Assembly: GCA_029891345.1 (NCBI GenBank)
Contig: CM057000.1
Coordinates: forward strand, 131,533,663-131,597,662
DNA from: Dryococelus australis
Taxonomy: Eukaryota; Arthropoda; Insecta; Phasmatodea; Phasmatidae
Direction of reading: 5' to 3'
DNA length: 64,000 bases
Positions 1-10,637 of this stretch are shown in pieces; the first letter of the stretch is position 1; each line of letters begins with the position of its first letter. Made by a program: the position numbers and the translations under genes. The notes beneath the pieces were generated by a model. It ran no database searches. It was not told where the DNA came from and worked only from the letters and a program-made list of their open reading frames with translations.

Positions 1-387
1 GGAATGAGATAGCATTAGAAAACAAAAGACCCAAGACAGAAAGTAAAGGAAACCAGGAGGAATATGAGAAAACCTCCCCAAGGGATAGAATGAACGCGAG
101 GTAAGAAGGAATGGCAGAGCGTGAGAACAAATAGTATCAGAATGTCAGAGCAGGAGTAAATTGGTCTAAATGCAAGAGCATGGAATGATAGAGCTGGGAG
201 CAAAAAAGAGAAATTTCACAGCGAAAAACGGGAAATCCAAGATGGCTGCTGCTGACGAAGAATGACAGTGCAGGAGGTTTCGGTGTGATGTCATCTGCGG
301 CCAGCAGCCAGGTATGCCAGAACATACTATTTATAGCTACTTACGCGCAAAAAGAAAGTTTGCGTTGAAATTTCGGGCGCGTTTGCT
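1..387. other. Unassigned leading sequence
   Basis: I see no gene or named repeat here. The short minus-strand reading frames have no recognisable domain and look like chance frames. The interval ends at the first family-A MITE. Confidence 0.4.
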
Positions 388-622
388 ATAGGCTGTTCAC
401 GGTAAAGTGAACACTTTTGAGGCCCTAGTTACTTTTTTCTTTTCTGCCATATTTTAATCCTTTAGCCACCTTTTTAAAAAAAAATATTGCCATGTAAGTA
501 ATAATCACAGTGTGTATGTTCCACCGCACTCCAAAGTTAGCATCTAAATCTGAAATAAAAATTATTTATTGATTATTATTCTAAATGAGGGGGCTTTCAA
601 AAGTGCTCACTTTACTATAGCT
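388..622. mobile_element. Family A MITE, copy A1 (TA-inserting, about 235 bp)
   Basis: The left end reads ATAGGCTGTTCACGGTAAAG and the right end is the decayed inverse, with TGCTCACTTTAC still visible. The interior (TTACTTTTTTCTTTTCTGCC, later TTTATTGATTATTATTCTAAA) recurs in copies A4 and A5. No coding capacity is seen, so this is a non-autonomous element. The TA target duplication is inferred from copy A5. Confidence 0.75.
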
Positions 623-887
623 AATTTCCTTGTAATATGGCGACTATTGTAACAAAGGGATGCGCAAAAGCCCGCTTCACTGTGAAATGGTCAGGTCCTG
701 ATCCTATCTACAGCATCGCTGTTCGTGTTGTAAACTACACTATAATCAAGAAGGTCCTTTGTTCATAAATTATGTATGCAAAGCCACGCGCCACACACGC
801 CGTGCAAACCATATTAGCCTTTTGAACTGAATCGAAGACCATTTCGCTTTCGGTGGCTTACACTTTTGCAACTTGTGCTCTTGTAAC

Positions 888-1158
888 AAGAGTTGAGTTG
901 AGAGATTTGGGCAGCTCTTAACGACGAGGCATTGAGAGCCGATGAAGGTGAAGTGATGTGAGAATGGAGCAGCGCCGGAATGCAACGGCGAGGGAAACAC
1001 GGAAGTTCCCCGAAAAAAAAAAAAAAAAAAAAAAAAATCCGCCGACCAGCGGCACGATTCCCAGTCGCGAAAATCCGGAAGTGACCCGGCCGGGGATTGA
1101 ACCCGGTTTCTCCATGGTGGGAGGCGAGTAGTCTAACCTCTCAGCCACCGTGGCCCCG
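888..1158 (-). mobile_element. tRNA-derived SINE (family S1), copy 1
   Basis: Read on the minus strand from 1158, it starts GGGGCCACGGTGGCTGAGAG, followed by an anticodon-arm-like stretch and a B box GGTTCAATCCCCGG, i.e. a tRNA-like pol III promoter head. The body continues with a GTGCCG...GGTCGGCGG segment shared by three copies. The tail is TTAAGAGC...CCAAATCTCT. A poly-T/A run of about 24 bp interrupts the body at 1013-1037. The head resembles Ser/Leu-type tRNAs, but I cannot fix the parent tRNA. Confidence 0.85.
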
Positions 1159-1318
1159 TTGCAGGTAGAGTAATCACGGTCATAGGATACATCATCGAAT
1201 AAAAAGAGGTGTGTTAATACATGGAAATCGTAAGAGCAACGGAGTTGAGAGTAATGCATGCAGTGCTTATAAGGAAGTCGGGTCGCATTACTGGAGAATG
1301 ACTGCTCCATACAGGGCG

Positions 1319-1342
1319 AGAGAAAGAGAGAGAGAGAGAGAT
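1319..1342. repeat. Short GA-rich microsatellite
   Basis: A purine run of AG dinucleotides (AGAGAAAGAGAGAGAGAGAG) next to the GC-rich interval that follows. A simple repeat with no other structure. Confidence 0.8.
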
Positions 1343-1349
1343 ATGCATT

Positions 1350-1625
1350 CATGCGCGATTCGCTTCCGGCGGCGTGCGAGACGATGACGTCGGTCGGGTG
1401 GAATGTTAATAATCGCGAGCAGCAGCGAGCAGTCGATCCGGGAGAGAAGACCTCGCGTGTGTCTGGAGCTGGTCCCTTGTCGTGAAGCGCCCGCGGCTCC
1501 ACATCACAAACGCCAGGACGGACCGGCATTTCGTCTTGTCCGACGTCTGGCCTTTCCATTGTCCGTCCGCGGACCCTGCATTCTTCCGCTAGCCCCGCCT
1601 CCTAGGCAGCCGTCCCATGGATGAC
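1350..1625. promoter_or_regulatory. GC-rich, CpG-containing island, possible promoter
   Basis: This 275-bp stretch is far richer in C, G and CpG than its surroundings. It carries a CRE-like TGACGTCG near 1386 and a CCCCGCCTCC GC box near 1593. A 73-codon plus-strand frame spans it but shows no family signature. It could be the promoter or first exon of an unidentified gene, or a remnant of a GC-rich repeat. Confidence 0.3.
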
Positions 1626-2199
1626 TAGTCCAGGGGGGTGGGGGACACTAGATAGGGCTTACAATCGCTTTATTTGAAGTTAGTGCCTGTGGAAATATAC
1701 CAACATTTACATTTTTCAACTAGAATTAATGATTTTATGAACAGATCTGTTTTGAAACAAAACTATAAGTGTTTTGTATCTCAAACATACTGATTAAACC
1801 AACATATATTTCAGGTGCTGATTTAATAACTTACCAAAATGATTAGACATATTTCATCGCTTTTTTTCACTGCTAGTGCAAGATTTATTCTATTCTGTTG
1901 GTCACATTTGGAGGTAACGCAAATATTTCAAACACAGAGCTAACACAAACAGCACAGGTATATATTTAATTATTGCTGAAAACAGCATTCGGCAACTAAA
2001 TGGTGTTACTCAAGTAGGTTCTAATGCAATTTTAAAACTTCGTTCTAGTACCTCTCAAGAATAATGCAAGCTGTAAACATACTGTGCGTGTAAAATGCTA
2101 CCCGGCAATAGCCCAAAAAAAAAAATAACATTTTCTTTTTTTGTAAATAGGTTATTTTATTAAACATTGAACACAGCGTAATTATTAACTACTGTAAAA
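1626..2199. other. AT-rich spacer
   Basis: Low-complexity AT-rich DNA with no frame above 60 codons, no terminal repeats that I can pair, and no RNA gene. Confidence 0.4.
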
Positions 2200-2204
2200 A
2201 AAAA

Positions 2205-2625
2205 TGGGGTATGGCTGTGTTGGGGACACGGCCGTTTGTTTTTGCGTGAATACGTCTACGTTGACGCGCTCGGACGCCTTGATGTTTATTTTACGTTCCC
2301 GGCACCGTTTCACTCGATCGTATGGGGTTTTTATGGATACCACTGGATTTCCTTTGAGATTCTCTTTCCAACCGTAAACGATTTCTGTATTTCGACTGGG
2401 CTTTTTGACGAGTTTAGTCCGAAATAGTGTTAAGTTTTCTTAATTGTTTACATTAAACGCATACGATTTCACCATAACCACGCCACAGAAATGTTTTTGT
2501 ACACGAAATCGATTGATCTTGTCGAGAACTGTCGATTGAAACACAAACGAGCGTCGTAGCTTCTCTTAGTCAAATGTTATACTACGCGGAAGTTATGAGA
2601 CGCGGCGAAACGAACTCAAAATTCT
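2205..2625 (+). repeat. Dispersed repeat E, copy 1
   Basis: This stretch matches the reverse complement of 30605-31025 over about 420 bp, including GTGAATACGTCTACGTTGAC, CGAGCGTCGTAGCTTCTC and TATACTACGCGGAAGTTATG. On the minus strand a reading frame (RQK.QSKYRNRLRLERESQR) aligns with the longer open frame in copy 2 before an extra A shifts it. It is probably a fragment of an unidentified transposon; I do not recognise the protein. Confidence 0.75.
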
Positions 2626-2704
2626 ACGTTAACAGAAGTATATTCAAAGGTTTGATTTAAAAATCGCGTGACGATGTCGTGAATAGATTATACTTCTTCA
2701 TTAA

Positions 2705-3068
2705 GAGGAATGGTCCACGAAAACCGTGTATTTACCTTAATTTTGGTCAAAAGTTGTTTTTCAGATAATTTTTAAAATGTTTGGCATGACAAGACCTACA
2801 GAATAATTTCGAACACCTTCTTACATTGATAGATATTCACTGCCATTACTACTATCGGAGCACTGATGGAAGATAAGAAAGAATATCTTATTTCCCACCG
2901 TCCATCAATGCTCACAGAATAATAAAGGTAGTGAATATTTAACAATGCAAGAATTAAAAAATAATAATAATATTTATGTCTCGTCGTGCCAAAAATTTCG
3001 ATAAACCCTCTGAAAAGCAAGTTATAGCGAAAATCGGGTAAATATTCTGCTTTCGCGCGCCATTCGCC
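2705..3068. mobile_element. Family C TTAA foldback MITE, copy C1 (364 bp)
   Basis: The element is flanked by TTAA at 2701-2704 and 3069-3072. Its ends are GAGGAATGGTCCACGAAAAC and the inverse CGCGCGCCATTCGCC. The whole element is close to one long palindrome: CGGAGCACTGATGGAAG near 2856 pairs with CCATCAATGCTC near 2902. TTAA duplications are typical of the piggyBac superfamily. There is no transposase, and a long transcript would fold into one extended hairpin. Confidence 0.85.
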
Positions 3069-3079
3069 TTAAGGGCCTG

Positions 3080-3653
3080 TCTACAATTGGGTTATCCCAA
3101 CCTGTACTTAGGACAAAGATGTGCTGATTGGTGCACGTGACCCTCTGACGTCATGGCGCTGTCTCAAGCTGCCGTGTCCCAAGTCAACCTGTGTCCCAAG
3201 TTTAAAAGCATTAGGAAAAATTGAACTTTTGTCCGAAGGTGTGTCCTAAGCTGATAAAAGATAAGAATACTTCAAATACTTTCGCGCGCATTCGTGAAAT
3301 GTTTACTTTATTAATGTAAACAATGGATGTGCAAGGTGGGATTTCTCAAAACAAATATGATGAAATGGTAATAAATAATTAGGGGCGTTTTCGTTCTGTC
3401 TGAACAATTTTATTTGAAGGCTAAAACTTTTAAAACGTAAGTTTAAAAAAATAAAATTTAAATGTCAGTTGGCGGACTTATTAAAATTAAACCGTTAAGG
3501 CGTACATATCCAAATCAACCATTTCGCAAACAGTAAAAAATAAATAAAATACAGCACATTTAATCGTCACTACGTAACAACAAATAACATGCCGAATTTA
3601 GTGCGATCTAGTGTCAGATTCTGAAAGCTAACTTCGGACAACGCATTTGTAGA
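3080..3653. mobile_element. Possible terminal-inverted-repeat element (about 574 bp)
   Basis: TCTACAATTGGGTTATCC at 3080 pairs with the inverse of GGACAACGCATTTGTAGA at 3636-3653, with 15 of 18 positions matching. The interior repeats GTCCYAAG-type words (CTTAGGAC, GTCCCAAG, GTCCTAAG). No frame is present. Only one copy is seen, so the boundaries are tentative. Confidence 0.4.
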
Positions 3654-3725
3654 CCATATTCGGACTGCGTCAATGTGACGCTAATTGACGCCCACAGGAA
3701 CGGCCGAATCCCGCAGCATAAGGCA

Positions 3726-4417
3726 GGGCTACAATTGCTATAAGCACATCACTAAAACACAAACCAAGAGTTAAACTGCTTGTTTTCAGTTCGAGTGGCT
3801 ACAATCACGCATAGCGATAAGCACTTACCTAAACACGGTTATAGTATAGGCTGTTCGCGGTAAAGTGAGCACTTTTCAAGGCCCTTCATTTCATTATATT
3901 TCCATCTTCTTTAAATAGTGCTCACTTTACCGTGAACAGCCTATAACGAGAAAAGTTCAACTTGGTTTAACTTTCCTTCTTACAGTCGCTATACATCAAT
4001 ATTCAGCCAATCAGAAGCCCCGATACTTATACTACGTTATCAAATTAAAAACTTATTTATAAATCAATAAATAGTGTATTTTGACATCATTTCTCGGGCA
4101 GATATTTTCTTTTGTTTATTTATGGATAATCGCAATCACGTAAGTTTTATAACGTTTTTAGGTAACGTTAATAGTAAAAATTGAAATGTGAATAATATCT
4201 AATTTTAAAAACGTCTCAGTTCCCATGAAAAGATTAATTTTTGACAAAAACCACTACCAACTATACAGAACTTATTTTCTTCGGTACAAATGTAGCAACA
4301 TAAACTAATATTACTATCGTTATATCAATTGTAGTAAGGCCACTGTGTTTGTGTTGTTTTTTGTATGTGCTTATCGCTATAACTGTGAATGTGTTAGGTA
4401 TATGTCAATTGTAGCCC
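3726..4417. mobile_element. TIR element with GGGCTACAATTG ends, hosting a nested MITE
   Basis: The left end GGGCTACAATTGCTATAAGC and right end CAATTGTAGCCC are inverse. Subterminal GATAAGCAC / GTGCTTATC motifs also pair. The short family-A element at 3845-3945 lies inside and is therefore younger. I see no coding sequence. Confidence 0.6.
3845..3945. mobile_element. Family A miniature MITE, copy A2 (about 100 bp, nearly only TIRs)
   Basis: TATAGGCTGTTCGCGGTAAA at the left and TTTACCGTGAACAGCCTATA at the right are inverse with one mismatch visible, separated by only a few tens of bases. It is the shortest copy of family A and shows that little more than the two TIRs is retained. Confidence 0.9.
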
Positions 4418-4424
4418 GGCCTAT

Positions 4425-5280
4425 AGAGCGGAATACGTTGATACGCAAGTTACTGGTTCGACTGAGCGACTCTAGGGAGCGGGCGTTCACGTTGAGCCGG
4501 CTCTTCCAAGGCCGCTAATGAAACGGACCGTCATTAATCACTCGCTTCCCTACGTAAGGCACGTGTCCCCGAGATGCATTCTACTGGAAACACTTCCCAC
4601 GTGTTCAACTCCCACGGCGACGTAGATAGCATATTTCTCCAGCGAGGGCACCATCTTTAAAAGAAGCTTTTATTTTACCACGTTCCCTCCGCTCCTAACC
4701 GATGTCAGTTAGCAAGCAAAGGAGGTCTTGGTGGCCGAGATTTTATTTCAAATATAATTTTATTGATTCCCAACAATCATTAATAATGAATTGCTGATAC
4801 TTATATTACTCTTACATTCAGTTTTACGAGGTAAATAATGATTTATTGCCATAGATCCTACTGGGTAAAACCTCTAAAAGCACTTCATTACGATTGAGCT
4901 ACACTTTATAAATTACTTTTAAGATAACTCAAAAATAACTTTTTTACTTAATGTAGATATTTAATCACATACTATTTCATTCTTGTAAACTCAAATTTAA
5001 GGGACATTACTGTTAATTCACAAAAATACTCAGTGCATTGTTTTGATACCACCTATTATTGTAGTTGTGTTGACAGGTGGAAAAATTGTTAAGATTTTCG
5101 TAGTAGTTTACTCTTCACGACCTGCATTGTCTTGTGATATTCGTCTCGGCCCTAATGCATACCACAAAATAATGTTCGATATTGAGTAAAAATAAAAATA
5201 TAAACTGAACTCAAATGTTGTTTTATAACATATGACGAAAATTGCAATAAACAAGAAACTCCAATATAAGTATAATCGGT
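4425..5280. other. Unassigned spacer
   Basis: It has moderate GC at 4430-4660 and is AT-rich after that. No open frame above 60 codons and no paired termini were found. Confidence 0.4.
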
Positions 5281-5594
5281 GGCCCATGGGGTTTATGTAA
5301 TTCCAGTGGGGGTTCCTTATAATCCTAGTGGGGCCTAATAACCCCAGTGGAGGTCCTTACAACCCCATGGGTGTCCTTATAATACCAGTGGGGGTCCTTG
5401 TAACTCCACTGGGTGTCCTTTAACCCCACTAGACGGCCTTATAATTCCAGTGGGGGTCTTTAAACGTCAGTGGGGGGTCCTTATAACTCCAGTGGAGGCC
5501 CATATAATCCCAGTGGATGATTATGACCCCAGTGTGGTCCTTATAACCCCAGTGGGGATCCTTATAACACCAGAGGAGGTCCTTACAACCCAAT
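5281..5594. repeat. Minisatellite, roughly 24-bp unit, about 13 copies
   Basis: Degenerate head-to-tail units of the type GTCCTTATAACCCCAGTGGG run through the whole interval. Copies vary by substitution and 1-3 bp indels. Units contain CCCAGTGGG, so each could form a small hairpin. Confidence 0.9.
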
Positions 5595-6103
5595 CCCCCT
5601 TTACTGAATCATAATAATATGTAATTACGGTAAGTGCTTTGAGATTTTTCTACACGTCCTCTATTCTAATTTTAATTCAAATAGCATTTATTTAAGTTTA
5701 ATCAGCTATTCAGAAGTTCGCCGCATTTTTATTTACGTAACAATGCAACATGTGATTATCTATTCTAGTGTACGCTGTACATTTTAGTCCATAGGGCTAG
5801 CATATTATATAGCTCAATATGAATTCAGTATAATTTGACCGCCCTTTTCCTTTATTTTTCCTTTGTATATTGTAAAGCATGTTTAATATAATGCAAATCA
5901 TCCATTTAATGTATTTACTTGTGTAACGTATAGGGAACGTGTGTCAAAAACAGTTCAATTGAACATGAGTGGTGAGTGTAAGAATGTGTATCGTGAATGT
6001 AAATCGTATTAGTTTCTCCTATCTCTGAGATTCGTAACCCGCGACGCGTATTTTTTTGTGGGCGCAATTACAATGTTATTTATCACTGTTGCTTATCCTG
6101 AGG
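5595..6103. other. AT-rich spacer
   Basis: Nothing recognisable on either strand. Confidence 0.4.
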
Positions 6104-6341
6104 TATAGGCTACTCACGGTAAAGTGAGCACTTTTGAAAGCCCTCTCATTTAGAATAATAGTCAATAAATATATTTTATTGTAGCCTTAGACGTTAACTT
6201 CCGAGTGCGGTGACATATACACTCTGTGGCCATTACATGCATGGCAATATTTATTTTAAAAGTTGGCTAAAGGATAAAATATGGCTGAAAGGAAAAAGTA
6301 ACTAGGGTCTCAAAAGTGCTCACTTTACCGCGAACAGCCTG
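6104..6341. mobile_element. Family A MITE, copy A3
   Basis: Ends TATAGGCTACTCACGGTAAA and TCACTTTACCGCGAACAGCC are inverse. The interior is in the opposite orientation to A1 (TTTAGAATAATAGTCAATAA near the left end, GGCTGAAAGGAAAAAGTAAC near the right). Confidence 0.9.
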
Positions 6342-6478
6342 CACTAGCCGTTAGCTTGTAAGTGGTTAAAAAAATTCTAATTCGTATTTTAATTACGGCA
6401 TTCCTTTTGTTCCATTGTTTTGTATAATCATAACATATTTTGTATAATTTGTTCTATGCTGCTAACACCATATTCCTG

Positions 6479-6765
6479 AAGATGAGGCAGGCTGAAATTT
6501 TGTCTTCTCCGCATCCGTCCTACATTGACCTACCCCCGCATCATCACAGCTGTCAATGTCACATGGTCAATAGTAGTGACGGACGTGTTTATTTATATAT
6601 TAATTTTCAAAAGACAAGTTCATTTATACGAATGAAATACTATTACCGATTTGAAGTTAGTGAGATTGCATGATAAATTGGTTAGAGGAAGTAAACAAAT
6701 ATCTAAAAGCACTTGGTTACATGAACAGCATACTAACCTCAAATCCTATGCACTTCGTTTACGGC
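6479..6765. mobile_element. Family K element, copy K2 (right end missing)
   Basis: It begins AAGATGAGG and shares ACATTGACCTACCC, CTGTCAATGTCACATGGTCAA and ATTGGTTAGAGGAAGTA with the complete copy at 26103. Homology fades after CCTCAAATCC, so the right terminus is lost or truncated. The 77-codon frame over it is not conserved in the other copies. Confidence 0.7.
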
Positions 6766-7774
6766 CCCGTCCACAACCAACTTGGCTTAAATAACATAAC
6801 TTGCACAGCATAACAAGTTGTACCGTCCTATTCTGACCACTTGACCACTCTCTAATTCTCTCTCTCTTTCTTTCTCTCTTTTCATTAATGTCAAAACTGG
6901 TGAAAGGGGTGACGTACTTAATAGGTGGAAGTAGCTCTATCACTTTACTAATAACACCAGGGGATTCATAAACACAATAACTTTTATTAGGATTGAATAC
7001 AATATGATACAAGACAAGTTAACAGTTATTGATAACTCCTGATGGCACAATGCCTATTATGATGTATTATGCTTGGTTCGCCTAACCTTGCCAGTAATTA
7101 TCAGTTAATGCTTAAGGGGGCAACGGGGTTTCAAAGTAGAGTGTTACACCTAACTGCCAGCTCGATAGTTATGCTCACCATAAAACCTCAGTAGATCGAC
7201 CCACAGCTCCTTCAGGCCCCCCGTCTCGTTACCAGCTTCTGTAACTAACGTGGGGGTACCTCGATCGTCGGCGTTTGACAGAGAGAGGAGGGGGGGGGGG
7301 CGGGGGGGTTTGCTCTCCATAGCCGTTTTATACGCTTCGCTCAGTAGATCAGTGGCGTTTGTTTACAAAACAGTCTCGACCTATAGCCCTTTGTACTTTA
7401 AGTAGCATATTCTCATCTGGCCATCGTAGCTTAAGTGGTATTTCCGTGAGCGGCCCTTCCTGGCCGCTACAAGTGAAATCGTCTGCTTAAACATCGGCGT
7501 TAACGTAAAAGAACAAAAAAAAAAACCTCTTGTTGAATAAAATAGTGCTGATGAACAGGCAATAATTTATGTTTGCACAGAACTTTTTCACACGTTAACT
7601 TTTTCACTCATTTTTTCACTGATTAGAGCAATTTTGTGACGTTTCACGTTCTAATTTGCCAGCATTAAAAATTTGGCATAGTGCTCAGACACGACCATCT
7701 CCTAACGCCAAGTAAGTCACGCTGAATGCTTGTAGTGGACGTTGGAGTCTCAAACACAGGTTTTTACTTCCTAA
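6766..7774. other. Unassigned interval with a poly-G run
   Basis: No gene is supported. The 88-codon minus-strand frame ending near 6746 is lysine/arginine-rich low complexity over a CT repeat. A G run lies at about 7289-7310. Confidence 0.4.
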
Positions 7775-8401
7775 GCGCGCGTTTACACGGTGATAGTAAC
7801 ACGCGATAGTTTCTATCTCACTTTACTATCGCCGTGTAAACTGCACGATAGTTACTGTCGCGTCGTCGCGATATCGACTTGAGCTAGACACTTAATAGTA
7901 ACTGTCGTGACAGAACATGCAACTATCGCAGTGTAAAACCATGTAGCGTCACTATCGTGAGAGCGCCGGTAACAAATGTGTACACGTGTTCAGTTTGACA
8001 GTAACATTGCAGAATTATTTTGATTCTGCTAATATCTGTCGTGGTTCTTACACTATGTGGCGGTATGACAGGACGCATATTATCATATAGGTATGACGCG
8101 ACAGTATTGACGGTATATGTATTGTAATATAATAAACCACGGGAATAATATATGTTTACATGCCATTAATATCCTGTCACGACATTTAACTACCGCAAGT
8201 ATCACCCTCTTGACAAAAGGATATAAATGTAGGGCCTATCAACATATTTACACAAGTGTTGTCGGAAATGTCCCTTTTGAGGTTAACTATCACAGCATGT
8301 CTCGATCGTGTGTGTAAACAGGATCTATCGCGGCAGTTACTTTCACACACTTTCGTGATAGCTACTATCGTGGTAGCTACTAGCACCGTGTAAACGCGCC
8401 C
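7775..8401. mobile_element. Family F TIR element, copy F1 (627 bp)
   Basis: The left end GCGCGCGTTTACACGGTG and right end CACCGTGTAAACGCGCC are inverse. Many subterminal copies of ACTATCG / CGATAGT and GTAGCTAC occur in both orientations, the pattern of transposase-binding repeats. The right flank is TTA and the left flank TAA; copy F2 has TTA at its left. A 3-bp TTA/TWA duplication would suggest PIF/Harbinger, but this is inference. No transposase is present. Confidence 0.75.
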
Positions 8402-8479
8402 TTACGCAATGCATATTGTGCGCGCCATTTCGATTGTGAACGGGGCTTCAAGTGATCGTATTGGTAGGGAAGTAATCCA

Positions 8480-8927
8480 TTGTTGGGATACGGAGAGTGG
8501 CTACTGCGCGGCAAGTGTGATCACTCTACCTGCAGTGGTCCAATACAAAGAGGATGCGTGTATGTGACGCGCACCTTGCGACGTCCCTGGGAGACCAAGT
8601 AGCGGTGGTCGGTCAGTCACTCCCGCGGAGTGCAGGGAGTGCAGGGAGCTCGAGGGAGGGAGGGAGGGCGTGCTGAACAAAGCTAGTCGGCCGTTTGGCG
8701 GTGAAGAGAGGGCGAGCGATATGCGTGCGTCACGTTGGCAACAGGCGAGCGCGCTGCCTCTCAAGGTCTGCGCGGCTACGCGATGCAGACACAACAACAA
8801 TGGCCAGGCCCGGCTGCCCTGAGTCGCGCAAGGTCGCTCCAGAGAAGACTCCCGCACGGTCCGTTGCCACTGCGCATGCGTATCTCGACCGCCCTGCTGG
8901 GGGTACTATGCTGCAGTTTCCCAACCT
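8480..8927 (+). promoter_or_regulatory. GC-rich island, possible promoter/first exon, cut by a MITE
   Basis: The interval is strongly GC- and CpG-rich, with an NRF1-like TGCGCATGCG near 8872. A plus-strand frame from ATG 8783 ends in a hydrophobic signal-like stretch (MRISTALLGVLCCSF) from ATG 8877 and stops at TAA 8927-8929, exactly where MITE B1 begins. The stop uses the TA target and the first A of the MITE. The minus-strand 118-codon frame and other GC-driven frames overlap it. I do not recognise the protein, so the coding potential is uncertain. Confidence 0.35.
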
Positions 8928-8928
8928 A

Positions 8929-9724
8929 AAGGCTGTTCACGATAAAGTGAGCACTTTTGAAAGACCTGCCTAAGATATACTTGTATACACGTTGTATGTT
9001 CTTCCGCCTTATGTAAAATTGACATTGTCATAGACCTCATCACTTTAATCATGCGTCGGTCAAGTGAAACTGTGAAATTACTAGTAAAGTAAATATTTTA
9101 CAAATCTGTCCATTTCTTCACTTCGATGCATTAAAAAACCAGAAAGCGAGATAACTAATTCAAGTTAGCAGGAATGGTTACCTAGCACTTTTTATTCGAC
9201 ATACAGATACGGAACTACTTTCCCATCCATCGTTACCAACTTAACTGGGTGCATGTCACTCAGGACACCCGTTAAAATACATGCAGGTAGGAGCAGTGAC
9301 TATTTTCTAAGGTTGATTCAAGAAATGTGAAGATAACGCGAATAGCCTAAACTGGCTACACTAGCATTGTCACAAAGGTTAGCCAGTGCAAAGAGAACTG
9401 ATAAAAAGTACATGTAAGGGAACTGATAGCTTCATTATTGTTCAGTCAACTGTGCATTATATGGTTAGCTCACTACGCAGTTTTGGAGAGTTCTTCAAAC
9501 GTGTTGATCTTTGACATGCAATGGAAGTAAAGAGAAAATAATTCTGGCTAAGGCTGTTTTCATACTGGAGAGTTTTAAACAACTAGAAAAAAAATTAGAT
9601 TTTATATATTTATTTTTATTGAGTATGCAGCTAGAGAAGATTAATTTTAGGTTGTTATCTGGTGACATGCAGTATACAATTTTCTAAGGTTGATAAGTGC
9701 TCACTTTATCGTGAACAGCCTTTA
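8929..9724. mobile_element. Family B MITE, copy B1, carrying a 355-bp insert
   Basis: It starts AAGGCTGTTCACGATAAAGT and ends with the inverse CACTTTATCGTGAACAGCCTT, flanked by TA. The interior words TTCCGCCTTATGTAAAATT, ACTTTTTATTCGAC and CATCCATCGTTACCAACTT are diagnostic of family B. The sequence TTTTCTAAGGTTGAT occurs at 9303 and again at 9679, bracketing the insert described at 9315-9669. Uninterrupted copies are about 400 bp. Confidence 0.9.
9315..9669 (+). repeat. 355-bp near-identical inverted duplicate, arm H1
   Basis: The reverse complement of 10933-11287 matches this segment with a single difference that I can see (AAGAAATGTG versus AAGAAGTGTG). Here it sits inside a family-B MITE; the other copy abuts a family-D arm. 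No coding sequence is conserved. Confidence 0.9.
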
Positions 9725-10318
9725 CCTGCATATATTGTAACGGGTGAGTGACATATGTCCAGTAAATTTGGGCAACGATGGCTGGAAAGTAGTTCCATAT
9801 TTTAACGTCGAATAAAAAGTCTTGGGTAACCATTTGTGATAACTTAAATTATTTATCTCGCTTTCTGTATTTTTAATGCATCGAAGTGTAAAAATTAACT
9901 GATTTGTACAATATTTACTTTATAAATAATTTCACAGTTTCACTTGACCGCTGCATGAATATAGTATTGAGGCCTATGGCAATGTTAATTTTACATAAGG
10001 CGGAAGAAAATGCAACGTGTTTATAAGCAGTTCACTGTAATGTGAGCACTTTTTAGAGGCCCTAGTTACTTTTTTCCTTTCAGCCTTTTTTATCCTTTAA
10101 CCACCCTTTTAAATCAATATTGCTATGTAGGGCAATAAACGCAGTGCGTATATTCCATCGCTTTCGGAAGTTAATGTCTAAGACTAAAATAAAATATATT
10201 TATTGACTATTATTTCAAACTAGAGGACTTTCAAAAGTCTCACTTTACCGTGAATAGTTTATACAAGTAGATTTTAAGCAGGACTTTCAAAAGTGCTCAT
10301 TTTATCGTAAACATCCTT
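9725..10318. mobile_element. Family B MITE, copy B2 (reverse, left TIR lost, interrupted by A4)
   Basis: In reverse orientation it carries CCTGCATATATTGTAACGGG, AACGTCGAATAAAAAGT, TTTCACAGTTTCACTTGACC and TTTTACATAAGGCGGAAGAA. After the nested A4 it resumes with CAAGTAGATTTTAAGCAGGA and ends TCATTTTATCGTAAACATCC. The first 50 bp or so are missing; B1's right end directly abuts the remaining CCTGCATATA. Confidence 0.8.
10022..10263. mobile_element. Family A MITE, copy A4, nested in B2
   Basis: Left end TATAAGCAGTTCACTGTAAT and right end TCACTTTACCGTGAATAGTT are decayed family-A termini. Both flanks belong to one family-B element, which shows the order of insertion. Confidence 0.85.
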
Positions 10319-10637
10319 GCTATAGACTATTTTTGGTTACAAGCAACAGTCAATCCCAGCACACCTCAGAAGGGGTGGGAGACCTCTCAGCCAACCATAA
10401 CACACCTCTCAGAGAAGGAGGGAGGCGGATGATCTGTTTCCCAGGTTAAAGGATGCCCGCAATTGGTACCCCTCTCGGAGCGACCCCATCCATGGTTAAC
10501 CAAATGGCACTACGACTGCTGATGCTCCCCAGTGTCGTGAAACCTCCCTGCTCCCCCTACTGACGTATCTTGTCGTCGGGAATCATCTCACAAAGTGTCT
10601 CAACTGATAATCATCCTGTATATGACGCCAACTTTAG

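Noticed and set aside
918..1559. 213-codon minus-strand frame
   Set aside because: It spans an S1 SINE, a poly-T run (giving poly-Phe) and a GA repeat; an artefact of repeats.
5281..5594. CRISPR-like array
   Set aside because: The units are contiguous and degenerate with no unique spacers, and the genome is eukaryotic.
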